Shown here piece by piece: positions 36,159 to 47,785 of a stretch of 64,000 bases of DNA. The notes under the pieces were generated by a model. The model ran no database searches. It had not been told where the DNA came from and was given only the letters and a program-made list of their open reading frames with translations. Every line of letters begins with the position of its first letter. Position 1 is the stretch's first letter. The DNA is from Alisma plantago-aquatica (taxonomy: Eukaryota > Streptophyta > Magnoliopsida > Alismatales > Alismataceae). The DNA lies in the NCBI GenBank assembly GCA_963693085.1, contig OY856411.1, positions 64,539,001 to 64,603,000 on the forward strand, read 5' to 3'. A program made the position numbers and the translations under genes.

Positions 36159-37633
36159 TGAGTATATTTATACCCAGTTTTACATGTTGTTTTACTCGCT
36201 TTTTAGGGGTTGTTGTGTTTTTATTTCCTAGTTTTAGCTTGATATTTATTAAAATGCAATTATTCTTCTCTTTCTCAGTTTTAATACATTTTATATATTT
36301 TTTGTGCAGAATCAGCCAAGGTTGTGTAACAAAGCCCAAATCGATGATTAAGCCCTCACGATGATATGGCTCAAGGGAAGGAAGGCCCAAAAGCTTTCCT
36401 TTTGATCACCTTCCAACCACCTAGTCAGGAAAGTGTGTTGCCATTCGCCCCACTCGAGCACTTTTCACCCAGAGTCCTCCTAATTTTAATGACTTGGTGC
36501 ATGCTCCTAGTATCTAGTCCATTCTGATTCACTCCATACTAGTCAGCCAGAGAACCATATGTGAGGTCCAAATTGAGTAACCCACGTTAGTCACCTTGTG
36601 GACCAAGTATGGTCCATGCAATTAAATTCCTTCGACCACAAGCATTCAGATTTAGGGTTTAGGAGGTGAGGAATGCATCTATAAAAGGGGACCCTTATCA
36701 TCCATCAATATGGTCTCTGATCGGTGATTATAAGCCACATTTTCAAAGCAAAAACCCTAGCGAGGAGGGAGGAGGAACCATCCACAATGAAGAGATTGGT
36801 CTTCCTACACCGTGTGTCATGGCCTTCTCTATCATTCCTACTATCTCTTTGTTATTATTCCTCACCATGAGCGAGTAGACGCCTTGTGATGGGGCATGGT
36901 GACCAGCCCTGATCGCTTGTATTTTATATTAGCTTGTATCTAAACTCGATGATATAGTTGCGACATAAAGTATCATTCTTCTTGATGCCTTGCTTTGCAA
37001 ATTGATGACTTGTTTTGCATATATGTTATAATCATGAATATGCATGTTGTTATGGGCATGATTAGAACACCAGAATGATCTTATTATACCTCTAAACTAT
37101 CAGCAAGGGATAGTGACGTGATTGGACTTTGATCTGCTACGTGCTAAGAATGTTTGGTCATAAGTAAAGGAGTTTTGTAGTATATACAAGGAACTTGAAT
37201 GTCGTGGATGGTCGATTTTAAGGGATTTTATACTAGGTGACGACCTATATCCCATGAGTGTGCAACATCTTAGCCTCAATTTAGAAATGACTACTAGAGA
37301 GCTAGATCTTGTTAGGATAATTACACATGATCGGGTAGAAAAAACCCCATGCCCTACTGCTCCTTACTACCTATTATTTACCTTTTTAATCTCAGTTGCT
37401 TTTAGCAACAATTCAGTTTAATGAATCTTTCAACTACTCAGTGATAAATATTATTCTTACTAGTTATGAATCTATTCAATTACTTAAAAAGGTTGTCATG
37501 TGGCTTCGATCCTTAAGTATATTGCAATAAGGCTTCCACTCATGTAGAGTGGGGAATAAGTGCACTACTTTTGGTAAACCAAGGAGATTATTCTTTTAGG
37601 GTTTTTCTCAATGTAACATGCATAGCCCCATAA
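36159..37633 (+). repeat. A2 5' LTR (1475 bp)
   Basis: It is colinear with 42696-44164. Shared stretches include GTTGTTGTGTTTTTATTTCC, CAAGGGAAGGAAGGCCCAAA, CCTTCCAACCACCTAGTCA, TATAAAAGGG (a TATA box near 36679) and ATCAGCAAGGG. Confidence 0.9.
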
Positions 37634-37638
37634 ATAAT

Positions 37639-37656
37639 TTGCAACATTTCCAGGGA
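37639..37656 (+). other. A2 primer binding site, degenerate tRNA-Asp type
   Basis: TTGCAACATTTCCAGGGA matches the usual tRNA-Asp complement at about 12 of 18 positions, six bases after the LTR. It is recognisable by position and by comparison with the site of A1. Confidence 0.5.
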
Positions 37657-38159
37657 CAATGGTAGTTTAATATTTTCATAAGTATAAGCATAATTAGGAT
37701 TTTCCTTTTCTTCTACTTTTTTTATATATTGAAGATCCTCTAGAGCCAAATGCACCACTCACGATCTTTCTTTCTCTTTTTGGGTACTCCTAGCCTATGC
37801 AAAGATCCAGAACTCTTGACTCAAGATTGCTATTCGATCTAGAAATTGAGAGAATCCTCAAGAATCTTTGCAAGGAAAGAGCCATGGCTGATGTAGCAGA
37901 TGCAGAAGCAGCTATTTAAGCGTGCATTGATGTAGCTATTGCGGCCCAGTGATAACTACTCACTGCAGAAGCTAGATAATAGGTGGAGGCCAATTCAAGA
38001 CTAGTCTAGAAGCCGCCCAAGCAGTGGAATGTGTGAAGGAATTATGAGATTTCTCCATCCCTAAAGGCAGTGACTTGACTCATCTACTTCAACCTCTAGG
38101 CCACCCAATCGAGATCAGAGCCCAATGGGTTAGCCTTTTGCAAAATTCTATCTTTACAT

Positions 38160-39330
38160 GAAGGATCAAATATGATTGTCGGGAGAATCTCCTAAATTCA
38201 TAGACCTTTGCTCGATAATGAAGCCAGTAGGTTCCACTAACAACGTCATGTGACTCCTACTCTTCAAGTATTCATGATAGACAAAGCCAAGGTGTGGTAT
38301 AGTGCTCTTTGAGGAGATTCGATCAATATCTGGGAAGCCCAAGAGAATAAATTCCTAGAAAAATTCTACCCCCCCCCCCTTCTATGACATACTCTGGGGA
38401 CATATTACAATATTAAATCAAGTACTCAAGGAGTCTCTGTATGAAGCATGGAAGCGATTCAATGAACTCCTATGCAAGTTTCCGCACCATGGAATTCCTG
38501 AGAATCACATCATTGAATTCTTCTATCAGGGAGTGGACGATGACACAAAGAAGTTCCTCGATTCCTCCTCCATGGGAAATTTCATGGAATAGAGTTTCGA
38601 CAGCACACTAAAGATAATCAACATTACGGTAGAGAATCGGACCCATTGGACCAGACCCTCAGGAAAGGGTGACCCTAAGGTGTATATGGTAGAAGACCAA
38701 TTGGAACTCAAATCTATCTTTGAAGCATGGAAAGCTCTCTCTCTCCAGTAAGATAATCTTGAGAAATCCTTCAATACATATGAAAGAAAGAGCCAGACTT
38801 CCCAAGTACAAATCATTGTGCCCTTGTACGAATTTGGCCACACATTAGACCATAGAACCGTACACTGTGAGTTGTTGTGCGCTGCATTCCATGAGCATCA
38901 GATAGGTTTCCATTAGAGGAACCCTACAGGAGTCAAGGGACCAAATCAGTCCTCAATGCAAAACACTTAGGTGAGAGCACCAATGAATTACAATGGGCCA
39001 TGCAACCAGAGAAACTTCAAGTTCAATTTTCCCAGCCGAAACCACCAGTAGTGGCATCAATTCCAAAATCCAAATCAAGCTCCGCCACTAAAAATTGATG
39101 CCACACCAGCATAGGACCCAATGAAGACACTTTAGGAGATGACGGCATCATATCAGACTCAGGTACCCAATGCCACAATAAACCAAAAGGGGCTAGAATC
39201 CTAGATCACACAACATGCTACTAGCCAACAACCCCCAACGAGCACAATTGTTGGCCAGTCAGAAAACAACCCCAAGCATCTAGAATAGATAAATGTTTTA
39301 ATGACTAGGACAGGGAACATGTATCCTTCA
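38160..39330 (+). pseudogene. gag: A2 gag remnant
   Basis: Capsid-region landmarks in order are DKAKVWYSAL and NKFLEKFYPPP (about 38280-38380), then SLYEAWKRFNELLCKFPHHG (about 38433-38492), EFFYQGVDDDTKKFLDSS and a FDSTLKIIN segment ending near 38660. A linker rich in Asn, Gln and Pro follows to about 39330. Several stops and frameshifts are present, including one at 38590. The YEAW-RF-LL-xxPHHG core is the hallmark of Athila/Tat gag. The protein differs clearly from A1 gag, so A2 is a separate family, not a duplicate of A1. Confidence 0.8.
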
Positions 39331-39769
39331 CCTCCCACCTCCATGCATACCGTCAACATTAAGAGCATCCCAAGCAAATCTCCACATTGCTTGATCAGAC
39401 ATCTACAGGAATAGATAGTGGAACCTCATGTGACACCAGCACAGTCCAGTGCTACTGAGGATATGATGAAAGCCACTTCAGTAGTCAACTATGAAATCTC
39501 TATGACTCCCATAAGCATGTCACACATAGGCCATTTCAAGCACAACAACTACTTGAGAAATTCAAAGATGTCATGAAGAGAATCCATGGTAAAATTCCCT
39601 TCCTGGATCTGCTAATTGAAACACCAACCTGGTGTAAGTACCTTAAAATGATTATGTCAGGAAAGTGTTTGACCCATGAATCCAAGATAGTGAATTTATC
39701 GCCAACAACTTCTGGTGTCATACGAAACCTTCGAATGCAAAAGAAAAGTAATACATGATCTGTATGGAT

Positions 39770-40130
39770 AGATTGTTTCCTTGGATATGATACATGTTGT
39801 AAGGTACTCGCTGACTTAGGCACTAGGATATCCATTATTCCTTATACCTTATACCAGCGCCTAGGGTTCATAGATCTCTTACCTACTACAATGACCATTT
39901 AGTTGGTTGACGCATCCCTCACTAAACCCTTGGGAATTATTGAAGACGTATGTGAAGCTAGATCATGACACCTATGTCCCATTTGATTTCGCGGTCATGC
40001 ATATCAAAGAAGACAACCAGATCCCTCTCATTTTGGGATGACCATTCCTAGCTACTACACAAGTTGTAGTTAACGTCGAGGCTGGAAAAATTATTTTATA
40101 ACCAGGGAAGAAGACTATTGAATATGGAGT
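39770..40130 (+). pseudogene. A2 aspartic protease remnant
   Basis: The sequence KVLADLGTRISIIPYTLYQRLGF contains the D-L-G active-site motif, here given only as a landmark near 39800. After one stop it continues with SLTKPLGIIEDVCVK and then IPLILG with the glycine after it replaced by a stop (TGA near 40038), and PFLATTQVVVNVEAG. Relative to A1 the protease has more stops. No reverse transcriptase follows. Confidence 0.75.
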
Positions 40131-42695
40131 TCTTGAAGACTTGAAGAGGGTGCACAACTCGATCGAAGCCTTTCAAGCGGAGGGAAATGGGAATCCCAAA
40201 GAATATATATGCATGATGTTGATCAATACAATAGAGTCGTGAATACATGTGACCCATGCACATCGTATAACTGTGATCTAGGCCCCATAGGTTTGAAGGA
40301 TAATGGTTCGGATACCCCATTCGTTGGTGCAACTTGAAAGACATTACTATCGGTTGGGTCCATGACTATAAACGAGGACGCTTGTTGAGAGGAAACCCAT
40401 CCTATTTTTTCCTTTTTCCTATTTTTTTATTTTTCTTTTATTTTCATTTCTTGTCTTCTATTTTCAAAAAAAAGGAGGGAAGAAGGGGGAATGAGGAGAG
40501 AATGATAAGGAAGAGTATCATGTCCTTGACAAGCCAAGTGAATGGACAACTGATGTGGCGAGCAAGCCTCGTGATGATACGCCCTTGTATGCCCAATCGA
40601 TTGACTAATAAATGGAGAACTCATGATCTTGTGAATTAATGAACAATGCGGCGAGCAGAATACGTTGCCCAATGGATCAATCTTTATATTTTCCATAACA
40701 GATTTTGCTTCTTTCTCACAAATAAATTGATGTTATCCTTTTCAAGAAATATTATTCCTTGGAAATAGTAGTCAATTTTATCTCACTCCAATTATCAATA
40801 TTCACTATCATATTTTGATTAGGATTTTTCAAGGGATGATTGACGTAAAGACCCTACACGCTAGGGTTAGCACGTGAATGGTGTAATGAGTGATTCCTTT
40901 CTGGGAACTCGTAACATCTTCTCAATGCAGCTATATAATGGGTGAAGTGTAGGGCTTGGCAACACCAGAACTTTCTGATGATCAAGCAAATCCCACAGTT
41001 CCATCTCTTAACTGCATTGACACTACCCATGGCAGCAGCAAACATCAACATGAACGGTGGACTCCAATAAGGAGGTGGAGGCCCTCCACAGACTGAACAT
41101 GATACCCTTCTATGAACATCTACAGTGCTACTATTCCCAAGATACATACGTCCCCTAGGATCTTTGATTTTGACACCCTCTACCTCATCATAGGATGCCA
41201 CTACCAGACCCAAACCCATTGATCATTTGGTTATATGATCAGTTGGCCATCGGGCTAGAAGAGGAGTGTTGGCTAAATGCAGGCTGTGGAGAGTGGGGCG
41301 TGCAGACTAGAGCACCATCGCCACCACCAAATGAAGACCATGGCAATTGGTGGCCATGACCATGCTGGGATGAGGGCACTTCCAATGTAATATTAACCCT
41401 CATCCAGGTTTCTATTATGTGCTCTTGGATGAGAAACACCCCTCATCTCCACCTCCCCCACTCTCCATATCAATTCTCCTCCATCTCAATTTATTTGTCC
41501 TAAGGATGGGTAGAATTTCAAAGTTGGGGGTGGGGTGGGTGGTACATCATCCTTCCCACCACCTCCATTATACCCTTTCCATTTCTCATCCTCAAACACT
41601 TATTTCTTTTTTCTTTTCCATCCTTTACTTGTATTTGTCTTGTTTTTTTATTTTATTTTCATGTTTTGTGCCAGTGGTGACCATTACCTAGTCGGTCACT
41701 TTGATGTATGTTAAAAATGGAAAATATATGAATGAACTATCCTTTTTTCTCTTATTCTTAAGCTAACCTGTGCAAAAGGAAGTTTTAAGGAATAAACATG
41801 TTTTGAACAATTTTCGGCCCGATGGCAACAACTAAGCATCTCTACCCCTTGGAAGTGACAGTAAGCAAACGAAATCTGGAAGGTCAAGCCACATGTGCCT
41901 CCAACATGACTTGCAACAATATTCAAGAATACTCCTTTACCCTATATTAACTGAATTAACTGATATAATATGATGATCTAACTCCAATGCAACAATAAAA
42001 GGGAGAAGCCCAAGTTAGCCTCTTGATCTCATTCATCTTCCATCATCTCTTACATCTTTGTCTTCCATGACAAAAAATCACCATATGCCAAACCCTAAGT
42101 TTGGAGTGGTATCCCCTTCATAAATACTCTCACTTTCCAATTTTTGTCCATAGGAATGCATGAATAAAAGATGCCAATGAGCCCAAATGAAAACATGTGG
42201 TCAATGTAATCATAAACAAGTAAAAAGTCTCGACTCAAATAGAGGAGAGATGAATAAAATAAATGAATCCCAAATAAGGTCTCAAGTAAAATAGAGGAGA
42301 GATCAGGGAATCGGGTTCATGTTATGTCCTTCTCCCCCTTTTGTCCAGTTTTCATACCCAGGGGACTTATCAAAATTCTCCCACAAGCAGCCAAATAGCC
42401 CTAACTTGTGCATACTTCTACTTGCGCAGACAGATCAGGAGTATTATTTATATGAACGTTGTTCTTTGTGGGTTTTGGGGTCTAGAGATTAGAGGAACAA
42501 GCCCTAGTTGGGGGACATTCAAGTGTGACTATGTGACCCCCAAGGAATAGGGTCGCTTGATCGTGATTGGTGGAAAGGGAACCATGAGGTTTGCATGGTT
42601 GGGAGAGGAAGGCCTGGGATGTAGTATCAATTGTTGATTTTCTTTTTATTTTGTTTACTCAGGATGAGCTAAGAATTAACTCCATGGTAGTTTTA
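40131..42695 (+). other. A2 3' half without RT/IN; end of a 3' ORF and 3' UTR
   Basis: A T-rich tract and an A-run lie at 40400-40475. Between 40850 and 41450 there are broken frames that could be the end of a 3' ORF but show no motif I can name. The G-rich junction AAGTTGGGGGTGGGGTGGGT at 41521-41540 resembles the 3' ORF/UTR junction of A1 (29760) and of other Athila elements. The rest is noncoding. Confidence 0.55.
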
Positions 42696-44164
42696 TGAGT
42701 ATATTTATTGCTCATTTTTTGATGTTATTTTACTCACTTTTTAGGAGTTGTTGTGTTTTTATTTCCTAGTTTTAGCTTGATATTCATTCAAACACAGTTA
42801 TTCTTCCTTTCTCAATTTTAATGCATTTTATATATATTGTGTAGAATCAATCAAGGTTGTGTAACAAAACCCAAATGGATGAGTAAGCCCTCATGATGCT
42901 ATGCCTCAAGGGAAGGAAGGCCCAAAAGATTTCCTTTTGATCACCTTCCAACCACCTAGTCAAGTGACAGGTTCTGCGATTCGCTCGACTCGAGCCGCTC
43001 TTCACCAAAGTGATCCTGGTTTGGATGACCTGGTGTGCACTCCCAACATCCAATCCATTCTGATTCACTCCATATTGGTTAGCCAAAGAACTGGATGTGA
43101 GGTACAAATTTAGTAACCCACGTGATTCACCTAATGGACCAAGTATGGGACATCCAATCAGATGCCTTCGACCACAATCATTCTGCTTTAATGTTTTAGA
43201 GGCGAGAAATGCACCTATAAAAGGGAACCCTTACCATCCATCAAAAGGGCCTCTGATCTATGATTAGAAGCCACATTTTTTCAACACAAACCCAGGTGAG
43301 GACCAAGGAGGCACTGCCATAGTAGAGAGATTGGTCTTCCTACATTAGGAGTCATGGCCTTCTCCATCGTTCCTATTATCTCTTTGTTTTTGTCCCTCAC
43401 CATGAGAGAGTATACGTCTTGTGCTGGGGTATGGGGACTAGCCTCGATGACTCATATTTTATCTTAGTTTGTATCTAAACTCGACGGTATAGTTGCTAAA
43501 TAAAGTAGCATTATGCTCGATGCCTTGCTTTGCAAAATGATAACTTGTTTTGAATATATGTTATAATCATGGATATGTAGTTGTTGTGAGCATTATTAGA
43601 ACACCAGAAAAATTTTGTTATCTCCCTGAGCTATCAGCAAGGGGTAGTGAGGTTATTGGAATTCGATATGCTACATGTCGAGGATGATCGTTCATAAGTA
43701 AAGGAGTTCAATAGTACAGACAAGGAACTTTGGTGTTGAGGATGGTTGGTTCCAAGGGAGTTTATACTAGTTGACGGCCTGTAGCTTGTGAGGGTGAAAT
43801 AGATTAGCCTTGATTTAGCAATGACCATTGAAGAGTTAGATCTTATTAGGATAATTATGCAGGCCTGGGTAGCAAAACCTCATGCCCCAGTGCTCCTTAT
43901 GACATGTTATTTACCTCTTTAATCTCTATTGATTTGGGCAACAATTTATTAATCAATCTTTCAACTATTCAGTGATAAATATTACTCTTACTACTTCTGA
44001 ATCTACTTTATTACTTAAAATGGTTGTCCTTTGGGTTCGATCCTTAAGTATACTGCAATAAGACTTCCACTCATGTGGAGTGGGGAATTAGTGAACTACT
44101 TTTAGTAAACTTAGGAGATTATTCTTTTAGGATTTTTCTTGGTGCAACATTCATAGCCCCATCA
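42696..44164 (+). repeat. A2 3' LTR (1469 bp)
   Basis: This is the partner of 36159-37633. The TATA box ACCTATAAAAGGG near 43214 is retained. It ends CATAGCCCCATCA. The expected purine tract just upstream (about 42670-42695) is not obvious. Confidence 0.9.
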
Positions 44165-44722
44165 GTCCCCTAACCACCTAGTTAGGTTTGGGAGAGGCAA
44201 AGAGGATGGATTGAATGCTAGTCAGGTTTAGGAGAGTAGGGTTTACCCTACGGTTTGAGGATGAGGACTGGAGAAGGGTTTTCGGACGGATTTTCTCTAG
44301 TTGAGAGGGAGAAAAGTCATTCGATACCCTTTATAAATTTGATCCAGTTCCACTATCGGTTAAGTTCTGATATTAGGAACTCAATAGGTTGGGTATTTAA
44401 GCTTTATCTTCATCCAGGGATCAGTTGAGTTGTATTAGGACAAACTCGACTAATGGTCATCATGTCCAAAAACATAGAAAATTTAATTCTAAGCCTCTAG
44501 AGTGCTATATAAATTTATTTTTCTAGTCTAACAATTATTTTAAACATATTGAGGGACATTTCACTCATCATTGGCTACTATTTTGTGCTAAAACGCCCAT
44601 TTGCAAAAAATATCTAAAAATAAGCAAAACAAGGCATGGAAATATGGCAATGATAGAACTTGTAGTTAAGAGGTGATCGAATTTAAGCAAGAAACATATA
44701 GGAAAGATAACATCTAGCTAGA
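44165..44722 (-). repeat. Fragment of another Sirevirus-type LTR between S1 pol and A2
   Basis: Two palindrome-like units, GGTTAAGTT...GGAACTC (from 44358) and AGTTGAGTT...AACTCGACT (from 44423), are 65 bp apart, the same spacing as in the S1 LTR array. The flanks do not match the S1 LTR closely, so this looks like a piece of a related family or internal S1 sequence derived from one. Confidence 0.5.
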
Positions 44723-46235
44723 TTACATGTCAATATCATCAAGAACAGTTATGAGTAGTTTTGATCTTATAAAAGTAAACTTCTCTCTAGATAGAGATTT
44801 AGTGAAAATGTTTGCAAGTTGATTCTCTATATCCACATGTGTGATATAGATATCCTTCTTTTCAATGGTCGTGAACAAAGTGATGATGGACCTCTATATG
44901 TTTTGCTCTACTATGTAATATAGGATTATAAGAGAGATTAATTACACTAGTATTGTCACAATAGATAGGAGAAGCATCGAAATGAATGTTAAAGTCTTGG
45001 AGCATTTGCTTCATCCATAGGACATGGGCACAACAACTCCCAACTACAATGTATTCAGCCTCGATAGTTGAAAGAGCCATTGTGCTTTGTTTCTTAGAGA
45101 ACCAAGAAACCAAGAATGGTCCTAGGAAGAAGCAAGTGCCACTTGTGCACTTTCTATCAATCAAACAACCTGCATAATCAGTATCACTATAGGTAGTAAG
45201 AGTAAGTCCCTTGACTTGGGAAACTGTAGTCTAAAGTTTTGAGTTTTGGTTGGATACCTCAAATTCCTCTTAACCATTATGAGATGTGATTTTTTTTTGG
45301 AATTGATTGAAAGTGGGCACACAAGCAAACACTAAACATTATGTCAGGTCTAGAGGTAGTTAAATAAAGTAAACTTCCAATCATACATCTATATAACTTG
45401 TCATATACCTTTTCTCCTTCTTCATCTCTGTTAATCTTGGCAGTGTTTGACATGGGGGTGTCCATTGCCTTGGTGTTCTCCATCCCAAAATACTTAAGTC
45501 GTTCACCAGTGTACTTGCCTTGGTTGATGAAGTTACCTTCCATGGTTTTATTGGTTTGAAAGTCAAGGAAGAAAGTAAGCTCCGCCATCATGCTTATCTC
45601 AAACTCACTCTGTATAAGAGATCTAAACTACTTACAAAGATCAAGATCAGTTCTGCCAAAAAGAATAACATCAACATAAGTTTGAATGATCATGAAATTA
45701 CTAGAAGTGTGTTTTAGAAATAAGGTAGAATCGATTTTGTCCATGATATAGGCATTGTCTAGGAAAAAGTTCTTTAGTTTCTCATACTAAGTTCTAAGGG
45801 ATTGTTTGATTCCATAGAGAGGCTTTGTAACAAATAAACATCATTAGGAAATTTATCATGTTCATAACTGGGAGGTTGAGACACATAGACTTCCTCCTCA
45901 ATTATACCATTCAAAAATGCACTTTTAACATCCATTTGATAAAGTAGGAAATTCTTATAACTATAAGAGGAAATTACCATTCTAATAGATTCAAGTATAG
46001 CAACATGTGCTTAAGTTTCATCAAAATCAATACCTTCCTATTGGTTGTAACCTTTGAGCTACTAACCATGCTTTGTTCCTTACCACATTTCCTCTTTCAT
46101 CAAGCTTGTTGCGGTAGATCCACTTGGTGTCAATGATCTATCTATCACTTGGTCTTGGCACTGAGGTCCACACTTCATTCTTTTCAAATTGTTCCAACTC
46201 TTCTTGCATGGCTAGGATCCATTAATCATCCCCAA
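44723..46235 (-). pseudogene. pol: S1 reverse transcriptase and RNase H
   Basis: The RT start reads AMQEELEQFEKNEVW and KWIYRNKLDERGNVV (about 46220-46060). Next is LYQMDVKSAFLNGIIEEEVY (about 45940-45880), with the first catalytic Asp. The catalytic YVDD box reads YVDV: the second Asp codon is GTT at 45669-45667. Then come FGMENTKAMDTPMS and GSLLYLTTSRPDIMFSV (45591-45277) and the RNase H segment DRKCTSGTCFFLG, STIEAEYI and YCDNTSVINL (45164-44862). A frameshift follows HHHFVHDH, after which QLANIFTKSLSREKF leads to the stop at 44725-44723. Sequence type matches Sireviruses. The YVDV change plus frameshifts make it inactive. Confidence 0.9.
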
Positions 46236-47765
46236 GTGCTTTTTTGACATTCTTTGTCTCAAGTTGAGAGATGAAGGCATTGTTGACTTGTTCTTTGTTG
46301 TAAGAAGCATGTGTCTTCACCCTATCAAAAGGATTACCTATGATGAGATATTTTGGATAATTCTTTGCAAAGTAGGGAGTTGGATCCTTTTTTTCTTTTT
46401 CTTTCCCTTCTTCATCAAACAACACCTCTTTTCCTTTTTCAACAATGTTGAGCTCTTTCAAGTGAGGGATGACCTCATCTAAAATGTCATCATTAACAAT
46501 ATTCTTAGACATAAAGGGGTTAGTCTCAACAAATTTAACATTGATAGATTCTTCTACCTTAGACAATTCAATGTTAAATACTATATAAGCCTTGCTATTA
46601 GTGCTATAGCAAAGAAAGAAAGCCTTAGATAATTTCATATTAAACTTGTCGAGGGAATCCTTGAAGTTGAAAACAAAACAAGAACAAACAAAAACATGAA
46701 AGTAATCACTAGAAGGCTTTCTACCATGTCATAGACCATAGGAGGTTTTCTTCAAAGATGGATGAGTGAAAACTCAGTTTTGTACAAAACATGAAGTACT
46801 AATGGCTTTGGACCAAAATTTCTTTGGAGTATCATTCTCTAGAAGCATAGTTGTAGCCATTTCTTGTAGTGACCTATTCTTTCTCTCTACAATCCCATTT
46901 TGTTGAGTTGTTTGTGGTGAATAAATTTATGTTCATAGTCGGATTCCTCACAAAACCATTCAAATAAGTCATTTTCAAATTCTCTCCCATGGTCACTGCA
47001 TATTGAGATGATTCAGCAAGAAGCTTCATTTTCAACTTGTTTATAGAAATCTGAGAAAAGATCAAGAGTTTTGCTTTTTTAAACAAGAAATAAGGTCCAA
47101 GTATAGCGAGAAAAGTCATCGATAATTACAAGACAACACTTTTTGCCATGAAAGGGTTGTGTACACATTGGTCCAGATAGATCAATGGAAGAAGTTCAAG
47201 AGATGTTTTAGCTCTAAGGACTCCTTTTGAATTGAAGGAGAACATGGTTGGCATTCATCATCCTTTTCAAAATCCAATTTAGGAAGTCCCTTAACCAATT
47301 CTTTTTTCTCAACTTGTTCAATAAATGCATATTTACATGAGCAATCCTAGAGTGCCACAAAGAAATATCATTCGAATTGGAAACAAGACATCTACCAATA
47401 ATAGGCTTAATAGAGTCAAGAATAATAACATAAAGATTACCATTTCTATACCCCTTATATATAACATTGTAGGAGATGGAATCTATAAGCAAGCATTCAA
47501 GTGAGGTAAAAAGAACATGATAGCCATATCACATAATTCACTAACACTAATTAAATTATGATGTAGTCCATCCACAAGAAGAACATTCTTGATGCATAGT
47601 GAATCACTTACATCACCCTCACCTATCACTTTACCTTTGTTATTGTCACCAAATATCACTAATCCTCCTTTCTTCTTTGTGAATTAATTGAAGTGGCTGA
47701 TTTCACCATTCATATGCTTTGAGCAACCACTATAAACAATCCATTTTCCTTTTACCTACAATAAT
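46236..47765 (-). pseudogene. pol: S1 protease and integrase
   Basis: The protease starts near 47745 with WIVYSGCSKHM. The active-site Asp of the normal D-S-G is Tyr here (codon TAT at 47734-47732). GGLVIFGDNNKGKVIGEG and LHHNLISVSELCD follow. The pre-integrase segment (47492-47214) has LWHSRIAHVNMHLLNKL. The integrase core (about 47120-46860) is broken: DFSRYT-like start lost, with a trace of F-x-N-x-L and NNSTKWDCREKE at its end. The frame 46638-46222 is the lysine/glutamate-rich integrase C-terminus and linker (DEEGKEKEKKDP) before RT. Integrase would insert the cDNA in the nucleus. It is dead by several stops. Confidence 0.85.
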
Positions 47766-47785
47766 GGAAGATGACGGTGCCCAAT

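Larger units (their letters stand above)
36159..44164 (+). mobile_element. A2: second Athila/Tat-like element, gag-protease only, inside S1
   Basis: Direct repeats at 36159-37633 and 42696-44164 run from TGAGTATATTTAT to CATAGCCCCAT(C/A)A. A degenerate tRNA-Asp primer site follows the left LTR. Gag (about 38160-39300) and a protease (about 39770-40100) are on the plus strand, and no RT, RNase H or integrase is present in the remaining 2.6 kb. The element lies between the S1 pol end (44723) and the S1 env-like ORF start (36095). No convincing target duplication was found (flanks ATTGA and GTCCC). LTR divergence is about 11% in the first 270 bp and higher later. Confidence 0.85.

Noticed and set aside
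40334..40639. 101-codon open frame in A2
   Set aside because: Largely translated T-rich and A-rich tracts; no domain.
36154..44169. Target duplication for A2 (ATTGA/GTCCC, or CAGTT/CAGTC with shifted ends)
   Set aside because: The first pair does not match; the second requires LTR ends that the other LTR does not support.
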